From contig NZ_JAATJI010000001.1 in assembly GCF_011927825.1 (NCBI RefSeq), positions 682,001 to 746,000 on the forward strand: a DNA stretch of 64,000 bases. Reading direction: 5' to 3'. This document shows positions 37,137-45,816 of this stretch, piece by piece. The translations under genes were made by a program, and so were the position numbers. The notes under the pieces were generated by a model, which saw nothing but the letters and a program-made list of their open reading frames with translations, did no database searches and was not told the DNA's origin. The first letter of the stretch is position 1. Each line of letters opens with the position of its first letter. This DNA comes from Polymorphobacter fuscus. GTDB taxonomy: Bacteria; Pseudomonadota; Alphaproteobacteria; Sphingomonadales; Sphingomonadaceae.

Positions 37137-39365
37137 ATGCAGCGGATGCCTGCCGCCATGCTCCGTCCGCTGTTCGTCGCCACCGTGCTCGTCGGCAGCT
37201 TCCTGTTGTTCCTCATCCAGCCGATGTTCGCGCGCATGGTCATGCCGCGTCTCGGGGGGTCGTCGTCGGTGTGGAACGTCGCGATGCTGTTCTACCAGGC
37301 GGTGCTGCTCGGCGGCTATCTCTATGCCCATGCCCTTCAGCGGCTGGCGCTGCGGCAGCAGATCGCCCTGCACCTCACGCTGTTCTTGGCTGCCGGGCTC
37401 ACCCTGCCGGTTGCCGCGGCGACCTGGCTGCCTGACCCCGGAACGACGCCGCCGGCGCTGTGGCTGCTCGCGCTGCTGGCGGTCTCCATCGGGCCGGTGT
37501 TCCTCATCGTATCGGCGCAGGCGCCCTTGATGCAGGCGTGGTTCGCACACAGTGACGACTCATCGGCAGACGCGCCTTTCTTCCTCTACGCCGCCTCGAA
37601 CACCGGCAGTCTTGCAGCCCTTGTCGCCTATCCGCTGCTCATCGAGCCCGGGACGCGGCTGGCGGTTCAAGGCTGGGCATGGTCCGCGGGTTTCGTCGTC
37701 CTGTTCCTGCTCGTCGCGCTGGCTGGCCGGGCGGCGCTGCAGCGGCCGGCGGCATTGGTGGCGGCCCGTGGCGGCGCGGTTACCGGGCGCCAGCGCATGC
37801 GCTGGACACTGCTCGCGCTGGTGCCGTCGGGGCTTTTGCTGTCGACGACATCGCACCTCACCACCGACATCATGGCGATGCCCCTGCTTTGGGTAATTCC
37901 GCTGGCGGTGTATCTGCTCAGCTTCATCATCGCCTTCGGTGGCGGCGGCGTCCGGGCGACGCGGATCGCTGTCGGCGCCGCACCGCCGCTGCTCCTGCTG
38001 CTCGGCAGCCTGGCCTTCGTCACCGCCAGCGCGGCGGTCATCTTCTACACTGTCTCGGGCGTCGTGCTGCTGTTCGTCGTCGCCCTCGCGCTGCACGGCA
38101 CACTGGCCGCTGAACGGCCCGATGTCGGCAATCTGACGGAATATTACCTGTGGATCTCGGTCGGCGGCGCGCTCGGTGGGCTATTCTGTGCGTTGGTCGC
38201 GCCGCTGGTGTTCGACTGGGGCTATGAACATCCGCTGCTGCTCGTTGCCGCCGCGCTGCTGCTGCCGGCCCGGCCGGTCGCGGCCTGGGCGGACCGGCTG
38301 TGGACGTGGCGGGGCGGCGCCGCGATCCGCTGGTTGCTGCCGCCGCTGGCCCTGGCCGCGTCGCTCGCGGGCGCATCGTGGCTGGGCAGCCAGACGGATG
38401 CCTCGCTCGCAGCGATGGTCTTCATCATGGCGCTGGCGGTCGTCTCGATCGGTCGCCCGCCGTGGTTCGCCTGGGCGTTCCTGATGCTGATGATGACGCT
38501 GGGCGGCTGGAAACAGCTCGATCCGGCCGCCGCGCCCGTCGACCGCACCCGCAGCTTCTTCGGCATCTATACCGTGCGCGATTCGCAAGCGCGCCAGGTC
38601 CGCGAGCTGCAGCACGGCACGACGCTGCATGGGGTCCAGTCGCTCGCGGCCGGCAAGGCCACGCGGCCGACGAGCTATTATGCCCCTGGCTCCGGCGTGG
38701 GGCGGGTCTTTTCCGCCGCGCCGCGGCTGTTCGCAGCGCCGGCGCGGATGGCGTTCGTCGGACTCGGTTCGGGCACTCTGGCCTGTTATGCGAGGCCAGG
38801 GCAGCGGTGGACGGCGTTCGAGCTTGATCCGGCGATGGTCGGCATCGCGCGCGACCGACACCTGTTCACCTATGTGGAGCGCTGCGCTCCCGGCCTGCGT
38901 ATCGTCGTCGGCGATGCCCGGCTGATGCTCGCGCGTGAGGCTGTCGGCAGCGTCGACATGCTCGCCGTCGATGCCTTCTCGTCCGATGCGATCCCGCTCC
39001 ACCTGATGACGACCGAGGCGTTCCGTGTCTATGCGCGCGTGCTCGCGCCCGACGGCGTTCTGTTGGTCCACATTTCCAATCGTTACCTTGACCTCGAGCC
39101 GGTCGTCGCCGCGATTGCGCGCGCCGAGGGCTGGACGGCGCGGGTCAGGCGGCACCAGCCCGGGCCGGTCGCGGCGCCGGGCGAGGCCGATACCCGGTCG
39201 ATCTGGATCGCGTTGACGCGTTCGCCGGCCCGGATGGAGCAGGTGATTGCGGCCACGGGCGATGCGCCGGCGGACTGGCAGGCGCTGCGCGACTCTCGGG
39301 GCGCGCAGCCCTGGACCGACGACTTCGCATCGATCCTGCCCGCGTTCAAATCGCCGTTCCGATGA
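37137..39365 (+). CDS. Fused polytopic membrane protein / spermidine synthase-like protein
   Basis: 742 residues. The first about 430 residues form twelve or more helices in MFS-like order (VATVLVGSFLLFLIQPMFAR, then GYLYAHALQRLALRQQIAL). The last about 270 residues are a methyltransferase-like Rossmann domain related to spermidine synthase: MAFVGLGSGTLACYARPGQ, FELDPAMVGIARD, LRIVVGDARLML and DMLAVDAFSSDAIPLHLMT. Such fusions are common in proteobacteria but their reaction is unproven. The first ATG is taken; ATG 37158 (MLRPLFVAT) is an alternative. No convincing RBS precedes either. Confidence 0.83.
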   Translation: MQRMPAAMLRPLFVATVLVGSFLLFLIQPMFARMVMPRLGGSSSVWNVAMLFYQAVLLGGYLYAHALQRLALRQQIALHLTLFLAAGLTLPVAAATWLPDPGTTPPALWLLALLAVSIGPVFLIVSAQAPLMQAWFAHSDDSSADAPFFLYAASNTGSLAALVAYPLLIEPGTRLAVQGWAWSAGFVVLFLLVALAGRAALQRPAALVAARGGAVTGRQRMRWTLLALVPSGLLLSTTSHLTTDIMAMPLLWVIPLAVYLLSFIIAFGGGGVRATRIAVGAAPPLLLLLGSLAFVTASAAVIFYTVSGVVLLFVVALALHGTLAAERPDVGNLTEYYLWISVGGALGGLFCALVAPLVFDWGYEHPLLLVAAALLLPARPVAAWADRLWTWRGGAAIRWLLPPLALAASLAGASWLGSQTDASLAAMVFIMALAVVSIGRPPWFAWAFLMLMMTLGGWKQLDPAAAPVDRTRSFFGIYTVRDSQARQVRELQHGTTLHGVQSLAAGKATRPTSYYAPGSGVGRVFSAAPRLFAAPARMAFVGLGSGTLACYARPGQRWTAFELDPAMVGIARDRHLFTYVERCAPGLRIVVGDARLMLAREAVGSVDMLAVDAFSSDAIPLHLMTTEAFRVYARVLAPDGVLLVHISNRYLDLEPVVAAIARAEGWTARVRRHQPGPVAAPGEADTRSIWIALTRSPARMEQVIAATGDAPADWQALRDSRGAQPWTDDFASILPAFKSPFR

Positions 39366-39492
39366 TCATCGCCGCCAATCATCGGCGCGGCCGTCCGGTC
39401 TGACCGGAACCTTCGATCGATCCTGACAAACCGGGCGCCGGCACCGGTGACAGCCAGGCGGGCGTGCGCAAGGGGCGACGTCCGGGATCAGT

Positions 39493-41139
39493 CTAAAGGT
39501 CTTCGCTCAGTGCCTTGATATCCTTGTTGAGGACGCGATCATTGTCGGCATAGTCGACCGGGCAGTCGATGACCTGGACGCCCGGCGATCGCAGGCAGGC
39601 TTCGAGCAGCGCAGGCAGCATCGCGGCGCTCGTCACCCGGTGCCCGGCCGCGCCATAGCTCTCGGCATAGAGCACGAAGTCCGGGTTGCCGTAGCTTAGT
39701 CCCCAGTCGGCGAAACCCATATTGGCCTGTTTCCAGCGGATCATGCCATAGCTGTTGTCGTTGAGGATCAGGACGGTCAGGTTCAGCCCCAGCCGGATCG
39801 CGGTCTCCAGTTCCTGCGCGTTCATCATGAAGCCGCCGTCGCCGCAGATCGCCATCACCTTGCGGTCGGGATAGACCATCGCCGACGCCATTGCCGACGG
39901 CAGGCCGGCGCCCATGGTCGCCAGCGCATTGTCGAGCAGCACGGTATTGGGCTGGTGCGCCGTATAGTTGCGCGCGAACCAAAGCTTGTAGATGCCATTG
40001 TCGAGCGCGATGATCCCGTCGCTGGGCATGACCTTGCGCACCTGGTCGACCAGATATTGCGGATAGATCGGGAAGCGCATGTCGCCCGCAGCGGCCTCGC
40101 GATGGGCAACCTCGGCGGCGCGCACGGCACGCATGCCGGCGCAGGCCCAATGGTCCTGGCGGGTGATCGTCTCGTCGATCTGCCAGAGCGCGTTGGCGAT
40201 ATCGCCGATGACCTCGATCTGCGGGAAATAGACCGGATCGACTTCGGCCGGGCGGTTGGAAACATGGATCACCACGGCGCCGTCGGGCTGCATGAAGAAG
40301 GGCGGCTTTTCGATCACATCATGGCCGATGTTGATGATGACATCGGCCTTGCCGATGGCCGCATGGACGAAATCTCCCGACGATAATGCGGCACATCCCA
40401 CAAATCCCGGATGACGCTCGTCGATGACGCCCTTGCCCAGCTGCGTCGTCAGGAACGGGATTCCCGTGGTGTCGACGAGCCGACCGAGCATCCGCGACGT
40501 CATCGTCCGGTTGGCGCCGGCGCCGATGACGATGATCGGCGCGCGCGCCGCCTCGATCGCTGCCACGGCGTGGGCGATCGCCTTGGCATCCGGCACCGGA
40601 CGCCGAACATTGCTGGGTGCGATCGGGGTCGCATCGGTCGGGTCATGCGCGATGTCCTCGGGAAGTTCGAGGTGGGTCGCGCCGGGCTTTTCCTCCTGCG
40701 CCAGCCGGAACGCCTCGCGGGTGCGCGCCGGGATGTTATCGGCCGATGCAAGCTGGCGGGTGTATTTGGTGATGGGCTTCATCATTTCGACGACGTCGAT
40801 GATCTGGAACCGGCCCTGCTTCGACGATTTGATCGGTTTCTGGCCGGTGATCATCACCATCGGCATGCCGCCCAGCGTCGCATAGGCCGCCGCCGTGACG
40901 AGGTTGGTCGCCCCAGGCCCAAGCGTCGCCAGGCAGACGCCGGCCTTGCCGGTGTGGCGGCCATAGGTCGCCGCCATGAAGCCGGCACCCTGCTCGTGCC
41001 GCGTCAGGACCAGGCGGATCCGCGTCGATCGCGACAGGCTGTCAAGAAAATCGAGATTCTCCTCACCCGGCACGCCGAACACGTATTCGCACCCTTCATT
41101 CTCCAGGCATTGCACCAGCAGGTCGGATGCCTTCGTCAT
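39493..41139 (-). CDS. Acetolactate synthase large-subunit-like ThDP enzyme
   Basis: 548 residues, complete three-domain ThDP enzyme. Marks: YVFGVPGEENLDFLDSL, the catalytic glutamate in RHEQGAGFMAATYGR, LATLGPGATNLVTA, QGRFQIIDVVEMM, and the ThDP site GDGGFMMNAQELETA with NDNSYGMIRWKQ. It resembles IlvB/AlsS and would join two pyruvates to acetolactate. No regulatory small subunit gene (ilvN/H) lies next to it, which fits an AlsS-like or specialised enzyme rather than the main ilvBN pair. ATG 41139 follows GAGGGA. Confidence 0.87.
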   Translation of the reverse strand: MTKASDLLVQCLENEGCEYVFGVPGEENLDFLDSLSRSTRIRLVLTRHEQGAGFMAATYGRHTGKAGVCLATLGPGATNLVTAAAYATLGGMPMVMITGQKPIKSSKQGRFQIIDVVEMMKPITKYTRQLASADNIPARTREAFRLAQEEKPGATHLELPEDIAHDPTDATPIAPSNVRRPVPDAKAIAHAVAAIEAARAPIIVIGAGANRTMTSRMLGRLVDTTGIPFLTTQLGKGVIDERHPGFVGCAALSSGDFVHAAIGKADVIINIGHDVIEKPPFFMQPDGAVVIHVSNRPAEVDPVYFPQIEVIGDIANALWQIDETITRQDHWACAGMRAVRAAEVAHREAAAGDMRFPIYPQYLVDQVRKVMPSDGIIALDNGIYKLWFARNYTAHQPNTVLLDNALATMGAGLPSAMASAMVYPDRKVMAICGDGGFMMNAQELETAIRLGLNLTVLILNDNSYGMIRWKQANMGFADWGLSYGNPDFVLYAESYGAAGHRVTSAAMLPALLEACLRSPGVQVIDCPVDYADNDRVLNKDIKALSEDL

Positions 41140-41259
41140 GTCGAATCCCTCGGTCAAACCGGCATGTTGCTGTGCCAGCGGGGCAATGGAAAGGTTCCAG
41201 TCGCACCAGGCGATACCGGCCTCACCGCTTTTGCCGTTGCCGAAGGCCACTGGCGGGCA

Positions 41260-41358
41260 TCACCCTTCGCCGCAACAGGCGCAGCAGAATCCGATCTCGC
41301 TGATACAGATGTCGGCCCGATGGTTGCGGCCATAGGCGACAATAGCCAGGGTCGCCAC
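41260..41358 (-). CDS. Possible 32-residue Cys-rich small ORF upstream of the acetolactate-synthase-like gene
   Basis: A GTG at 41358, seven bases after GGAGGG, opens a 33-codon frame that reads ATLAIVAYGRNHRADIC and then ISEIGFCCACCGEG before TGA. Five cysteines fall in the last 16 residues. It ends 120 bp before the acetolactate-synthase-like start on the same strand. It could be a leader peptide or small protein, or just the tail of the decayed membrane gene that occupies the same frame further upstream. No terminator-like hairpin is evident between it and the next gene. Confidence 0.3.
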   Translation of the reverse strand: MATLAIVAYGRNHRADICISEIGFCCACCGEG

Positions 41359-41531
41359 GCTTACTCCCTCCAGAACCGCCGGCAGGTTGCTGTTCGACGC
41401 GGCAAACAGGGCGAACGGCAGCCGGCAATCTCGGCGGGCATCGCGTTGAGCAGGAAAGCGGCAAAGCCGAACGAATAGAGCACCATGCCGCCGAACAGCA
41501 GCGCCGTAGCGAGCAAGGAAGCGGTCAGCAC
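41359..41531 (-). pseudogene. Remnant of a small membrane protein (DUF4149/TMEM205-like)
   Basis: From a GTG at 41531 the frame reads LTASLLATALLFGGMVL, YSFGFAAFLLNAMPAEIAG, one membrane helix with the Y-S-F-x-F-A-A-F pattern of this small family. The similarity then shifts frame (RLPFALFAASNSNLPAVL) and is lost. The usual further helices are missing. The 96 bases between it and the FAD oxidoreductase stop (41532-41627) hold nothing recognisable. Confidence 0.35.
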
Positions 41532-41627
41532 GGCTGGACGCCTGACAGCGAGAGTGGCGAAACCACCGCCGCGTCATGCACCCGCGGCGTGTAGTCCGAC
41601 ATGACGCACATCGGCGCGCGGCACCAT

Positions 41628-42581
41628 TCAGAAACTTCCCGTCTGTTCGATGATGGCATCGGCGATCGCGGTCCCGCTCGCCCATGCCGCCTCCACGCGG
41701 GCGCCAAGGCACCAGTCGCCGCCGACGTGCAAAGTGCCATTGTCGCCGCGCAGGAACGGTTCGCCGAGCGGTGCAACCGTGCGGGCATAGCGCCAGCGGT
41801 GGGCAGCAGCATATAGCGCCGATTCCGGTGCGACCCCGATCACCTCGGCCAGCATCGGCAACATGCGCTGAGCCATGGCCTCGACCGTGTCTTCGAGATG
41901 CTGCTCGCTCCATGCGACGCTGGCCTGCGCCACCCAAGTGGCCAATGCGCCGTTGCGGCCCGGCTTGCTGCTGTCCTGCGCGATCCACGCCAGCGGGTGA
42001 TCGTCGGCGGTTCGCGAACGGAAGGGACGCGGGGCGTCGGCCGGAAACGCTGCCATCAACGTGAGGCAGGGCGCCATGGCGATGCCGGCGATGCGGTGGT
42101 GCAAGGGGTGAGACTCGCCGAGCAGCATCGCGGCTTGCGGCGCTGGCACGGTCATTACCAGATGGCGCGTTTCGATGGATCCGGCGTCGGTATCGAGTTG
42201 CCAACCACCCGGCACCGCCCGCACGGCGGTGACCTGCCGGCCCAACTGGACATCGACGCCGGCTGCCATGGCGCGCGGCAAACCCGACATGCCCGGCTGG
42301 CCGACAAGGCGCGGCGCCGCCGAGCCGTCATCCCAGCGGGCACAGGCAGGACCAAGCTGCTCCAGCGCCGCGGCAAAGCCCGGGTGGCGCGCCGTCAGAT
42401 ACTGGGCACCATGATCGAAGCTGGTCGCACCTTCGGCCAGCGTCACGCGCCGCGTCGCCAGGCGCCCGCCGATGCCGCGCCCCTTGTCGAGCACCACCGG
42501 CGCGTGTCCGGCATTCACCAGACGCCGGGCGCAGGCCAGGCCCGCCATGCCGGCGCCGATGATGGTAATGTCGTGCGGCAT
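41628..42581 (-). CDS. FAD-dependent NAD(P)/FAD oxidoreductase, renalase-like
   Basis: 317 residues. Dinucleotide-binding site at the start: ITIIGAGMAGLACARRL with acid VLDKGRGIGGRLATRR; then FDHGAQYLTAR and, near the end, LHVGGDWCLGARVEAAWASG, which closes the FAD site. This set of motifs is that of the renalase-like amine oxidase branch. Substrate unknown. ATG 42581 gives the canonical N-terminus. It is transcribed toward the acetolactate-synthase-like gene but separated from it by about 490 bp of decayed sequence, so it may be a separate unit. Confidence 0.85.
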   Translation of the reverse strand: MPHDITIIGAGMAGLACARRLVNAGHAPVVLDKGRGIGGRLATRRVTLAEGATSFDHGAQYLTARHPGFAAALEQLGPACARWDDGSAAPRLVGQPGMSGLPRAMAAGVDVQLGRQVTAVRAVPGGWQLDTDAGSIETRHLVMTVPAPQAAMLLGESHPLHHRIAGIAMAPCLTLMAAFPADAPRPFRSRTADDHPLAWIAQDSSKPGRNGALATWVAQASVAWSEQHLEDTVEAMAQRMLPMLAEVIGVAPESALYAAAHRWRYARTVAPLGEPFLRGDNGTLHVGGDWCLGARVEAAWASGTAIADAIIEQTGSF

Positions 42582-42604
42582 TGTCGCCCATCCCTTATGT
42601 TGCG

Positions 42605-42868
42605 ATCGAAATCCAGACACGCGATGGCCGAGGCGCAAAACGTACCACGCCAGAGATCATCGAGGAGTCTGGCATCATGGTCGCAGCGCACCTACGCGAC
42701 ACCGACCCGGTGCAGCGCAAGGCGTAGGTCCGGGTCCTGTCCGACCGCGTAAAGGTCGACACCTGGGAAATCCGGATCATGGGGCCAAAGTCGGCTCTGG
42801 AACACGCCGTACTTGACGCGGAGGTCGCAGCGGGGCGCGTGCCCAGCTTTGACCGAGAGTGGTGCCCC
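42605..42868 (+). pseudogene. Decayed serine-type recombinase C-terminus running into tRNA-Leu (right copy)
   Basis: One plus-strand frame reads EIIEESGIMVAAHLRDTDP, VQRKA, an in-frame TAG at 42725-42727, then VRVLSDRVKVDTWEIRIM and GPKSALEHAVLDAEVAAG, VPSFDREWCPW. This is the end of large serine recombinases (zinc-ribbon/coiled-coil type). The catalytic N-terminal domain is absent. The last codons are made from the 3' end of tRNA-Leu read backwards, so the element had joined the chromosome at that tRNA. Confidence 0.6.
42850..42868 (+). repeat. Imperfect direct repeat, right att-like site at the tRNA-Leu 3' end
   Basis: TGACCGAGAGTGGTGCCCC; 18 of 19 bases match the copy at 32531-32549. Bases 42860-42868 are the CCA end and acceptor-stem 3' side of tRNA-Leu, the usual crossover position for integration at tRNA genes. 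The island side would be to the left. Confidence 0.5.
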
Positions 42869-42943
42869 TGGCCGGACTCGAACCAGCACGGATTTCTCCA
42901 CTCGATTTTGAGTCGAGCGCGTCTACCATTTCACCACAGGGGC
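42860..42943 (-). tRNA. tRNA-Leu (CAA)
   Basis: 84 bases on the minus strand including genomic CCA. Acceptor stem GCCCCTG pairs with CAGGGGC; D-arm GTGGTGAAATGGTAGACGCG; anticodon stem CTCGA/TCGAG encloses loop CTCAAAA, anticodon CAA; a long variable arm (TGGAGAAATCCGTG) as in class II tRNAs; T-arm GCTGGTTCGAGTCCGGC. All elements fit leucine tRNA. Confidence 0.96.
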
Positions 42944-43049
42944 ATGCGGGCTCTCGCTAGCGCATCCGGCAGCGCGCTTCAACGCCCGATCGACGGCCGG
43001 AACGCATTGCTGCTGGACAGCGAAGCGCCGACGCCGCAAGGCTGGCACG

Positions 43050-44207
43050 ATGCGACCACCTCGAAATTCTGGCGGGGCCGATGGCCAGCGCCCGCCGTCC
43101 GGCCCCAAGCGTCCCACCGGCGACCGCCGCGCCCCCGGCGCGACCCGCCCCGTGCGCCCCGGCAACCCCCAATCGCGCCCGCCGCGCCCACCGCGCGCCG
43201 CCGATGAAGTCATCGTCCACAGCCGCCGCGAAGCCGAAGCGCTCGACAACCGGCGCGAAGGCGATGGCAATGGCCGCCGCCACATCCCCGGCGGACGCCT
43301 GCCCAAAGTGCCGAAAAGCGAGCCCCGGGCGCTCGCCCGCCCGCCGCGCAGCGGTGACCGCAAGCCGCGCAACCCGGCACCGTTCAGCGACTTGCCCACC
43401 GCCGCCCCCACCGGTCGCCGCGGCCGCGGCGATGCCCGGGTCGCCGCCCGCGCCGCCGCCCGCACCGGCGCTGCCGTGCCGGTCGAACCGCAGCGCATCG
43501 CCAAGCTGCTCGCCCGCGCCGGCATCGGTTCACGCCGCGACATCGAACGCATGATCGCCGATGGCAAGGTCGCGCTCGGCGGCCAGACCCTCACCACCCC
43601 CGCCACCGTCGTCAACAGCCTCGATGGCATCACCGTCGATGGCCAGCCGGTGGCAGCGCTCGAACCGTCGCGGCTGTTCCGCTTCCACAAGCCGGCCGGC
43701 TTCCTGACCACCGCACGCGACCCCGGCGGCCGCCCGACGATCATGGACATCCTGCCCCCCGGCCTGCCCCGCGTCGTCCCCGTCGGCCGGCTCGACATGA
43801 ACACCGAAGGGCTGTTGCTGCTCACCACCGACGGTGCGCTGAAGCGCGCGCTCGAATTGCCGACGAGCGGCGTGCCGCGCCGCTACCGTGTCCGCGCCTA
43901 TGGCGAGATCACCCAGCCGGCGGTCGAAAGCCTGATCGAGGGGCTGACCATCGACGGCATGCGCTATGGGCCGATCGATGCCGAGATCGAGCGCCGCACC
44001 GGGCGCAACCTGTGGCTGACGATCACCCTCACCGAGGGCAAGAACCGCGAAATCCGCCGCGTGCTGGAATTTCTCGGCCTGCAGGTCAGCCGCCTCATCC
44101 GCGTCGCCTATGGCCCGATCGAACTCGGCGACCTCGAACCCCGTGACGCGGACGAAGTCCCGGACGGCGTTGTCGCCAGCTTGCGCAAGTCGCTGTCAAA
44201 GGCCTGA
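43050..44207 (+). CDS. rluB: 23S rRNA pseudouridine synthase, RluB type, with long basic N-terminal tail
   Basis: 385 residues. Residues 1-140 are a disordered Arg/Pro/Gly-rich tail. Residues about 145-190 form an S4 RNA-binding domain (QRIAKLLARAGIGSRRDIE). The catalytic domain follows with FHKPAGFLTTARDPGGRPT and the aspartate in VPVGRLDMNTEGLLLLTTDG, then LTEGKNREIRRVLEFLG. It isomerises uridine in helix 89-91 region of 23S rRNA (U2605-type in E. coli). Followed 3 bp later by rsmD, so both rRNA-modifying genes are co-transcribed. Confidence 0.88.
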   Translation: MRPPRNSGGADGQRPPSGPKRPTGDRRAPGATRPVRPGNPQSRPPRPPRAADEVIVHSRREAEALDNRREGDGNGRRHIPGGRLPKVPKSEPRALARPPRSGDRKPRNPAPFSDLPTAAPTGRRGRGDARVAARAAARTGAAVPVEPQRIAKLLARAGIGSRRDIERMIADGKVALGGQTLTTPATVVNSLDGITVDGQPVAALEPSRLFRFHKPAGFLTTARDPGGRPTIMDILPPGLPRVVPVGRLDMNTEGLLLLTTDGALKRALELPTSGVPRRYRVRAYGEITQPAVESLIEGLTIDGMRYGPIDAEIERRTGRNLWLTITLTEGKNREIRRVLEFLGLQVSRLIRVAYGPIELGDLEPRDADEVPDGVVASLRKSLSKA

Positions 44208-44210
44208 GGC

Positions 44211-44747
44211 ATGCGCATCATCGCCGGGCATTGGCGGGGCCGCGCCCTGGTCGCCCCCGAAGGCGCCGCCACCCGCCCGACCGCCGACCGCGTCCGCGAG
44301 GCGCTGTTTTCCATGCTGACCAGCCGCCTTGGCAGCTTCGAAGGGCTTCGCGTTCTCGATGGTTTCGCCGGCACCGGCGCGCTGGGGCTGGAAGCCATGT
44401 CGCGCGGCGCTGCCTATGCGACCTTTGTCGAAAACGACCCCGCCGCGGTCAAGGCGCTGCGCACCAACATCGCCGGCATGAAGTTCGTCGCCGATGTCAT
44501 CGCCGCCCCCATCACCGCCATCGGCACGGCGCCGCTGGCGTGCGACATCATCCTGCTCGATCCGCCCTATGGCTCGGGCCTCGCCGAGCCGGCATTGCTG
44601 TGCCTTGCCGAACGCGGCTGGATCGCGCCCCACGCGCTCGTCTCGGTCGAAACCAGCCGCAAGGAGGCCCTGGCAAGCGACTATGACGTTCTCGCCGTGC
44701 GCGACCACGGCAAGGCGCGGCTCCACCTGCTGCGCGCGCCGGGCTAG
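44211..44747 (+). CDS. rsmD: 16S rRNA (guanine-N2)-methyltransferase RsmD
   Basis: 178 residues. MRIIAGHWRGRALVAPEG and RPTADRVREALFSML are family hallmarks; the SAM site is VLDGFAGTGALGLEAMSRG, and the catalytic loop is LDPPYGSG. It methylates G966 of 16S rRNA in the 30S subunit. Starts 3 bp after rluB and its stop overlaps the convergent pheA stop by four bases. Confidence 0.94.
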   Translation: MRIIAGHWRGRALVAPEGAATRPTADRVREALFSMLTSRLGSFEGLRVLDGFAGTGALGLEAMSRGAAYATFVENDPAAVKALRTNIAGMKFVADVIAAPITAIGTAPLACDIILLDPPYGSGLAEPALLCLAERGWIAPHALVSVETSRKEALASDYDVLAVRDHGKARLHLLRAPG

Positions 44748-45640
44748 GCCGTCCGCTCCCGGACACACGGATAGGTCCCGATCACCTTGACCCATTTGGT
44801 GTGGAACCGAAGCTCCTCCATCGCCAGCACCACCGCCGGATCGTCGGTCGACCCGACGATTTCGGCATAGAATTCCGCCGCCGCGAACGACCCGTCGCGG
44901 ATATAGCTTTCCAGCTTGGTGATGTTGATGCCGTTGGTGGCAAAGCCGCCGAGGGATTTGAACAGCGCCGCCGGCACGTTGCGCACTTCAAAGTTCATGC
45001 TCGTCATCGCCAGCACCCCGGCGTCGGGCAGCGGCGCCGCCTCGCGGGCCAGCACGACGAAGCGTGTCGTGTTGTGGTCGGCGTCCTCGATGCCTTCGGC
45101 GAATACCGTCAGACCGTAAAGTTCCGCCGCCAGCTTCGACGCGACCGCGCCCACCGACGCATCGCCGGTGCCGGCGACATGCGCCGCTGCGGCCGCCGTG
45201 TCGAAATACTGCACCGGTTCGATGCCCAGCTTGCGGATCCGGCCGCGCACCTGCCCCAGCGCCTGCGGGTGGCTGATGACCTGGCGCAGCATGTCCTGGC
45301 GGCCGACCCCCATCAGGCAATGGCGGATCCGCACGAAATGTTCGGCGATGATGAACAGGCCCGATTCCGGCAGCAGGAAATGAATGTCGGCAACGCGGCC
45401 ATGCAGCGAATTTTCGATCGGGATTACCGCCCGGTCGCAGCGCCCGGCCTGCACCGCCTCGATGGCGTCCTCGAACGACACGCACGGCAGCGGCGCTGCT
45501 TCGGGAAACAACTCGCGCACCGCCTGGTGCGAATAGGCGCCGGGAGCGCCCTGGAACGCCACGGCAGCAGCGGGTGCGGCATCGGCGCGCGCCGTCATTG
45601 CGGTGACAAGCGCTTCGGCGCGAAGGGGATAGCTGCTCAT
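44744..45640 (-). CDS. pheA: Prephenate dehydratase (stand-alone, with ACT domain)
   Basis: 298 residues without a chorismate mutase part. The catalytic region has VAFQGAPGAYSHQAVRELF, IPIENSLHGRVADIHFLL and the T-R-F motif in DHNTTRFVVLA. The C-terminal ACT domain (SMNFEVRNVPAALFKSLGGFATNGI then LESYIRDGSF) binds phenylalanine for feedback inhibition. It turns prephenate into phenylpyruvate. ATG 45640. Divergent from the cytochrome c gene. Confidence 0.95.
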   Translation of the reverse strand: MSSYPLRAEALVTAMTARADAAPAAAVAFQGAPGAYSHQAVRELFPEAAPLPCVSFEDAIEAVQAGRCDRAVIPIENSLHGRVADIHFLLPESGLFIIAEHFVRIRHCLMGVGRQDMLRQVISHPQALGQVRGRIRKLGIEPVQYFDTAAAAAHVAGTGDASVGAVASKLAAELYGLTVFAEGIEDADHNTTRFVVLAREAAPLPDAGVLAMTSMNFEVRNVPAALFKSLGGFATNGINITKLESYIRDGSFAAAEFYAEIVGSTDDPAVVLAMEELRFHTKWVKVIGTYPCVRERTA

Positions 45641-45816
45641 GAACGTTCCTGCTGCTGAGACGCCGCTCTAGGCGAGCCGCAACGCCGGAGCAAATCGCAC
45701 CCTGACCCGGATCCTGCCCGGTGTGCGGCGCACAATCGCTTGCCCGAGCCCCTGCCACTGCTATAGCGACCGCAGAATTGCGGCGCGCGCCGCCCGTCCG
45801 ATCAGGAGCCTTTACG

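Noticed and set aside
42779..43207. Open frame running through tRNA-Leu on the plus strand
   Set aside because: Its WPDSNQHGFLHSILSRAR part is just the reverse complement of the tRNA read as protein. Only the portion before the tRNA reflects the recombinase remnant.
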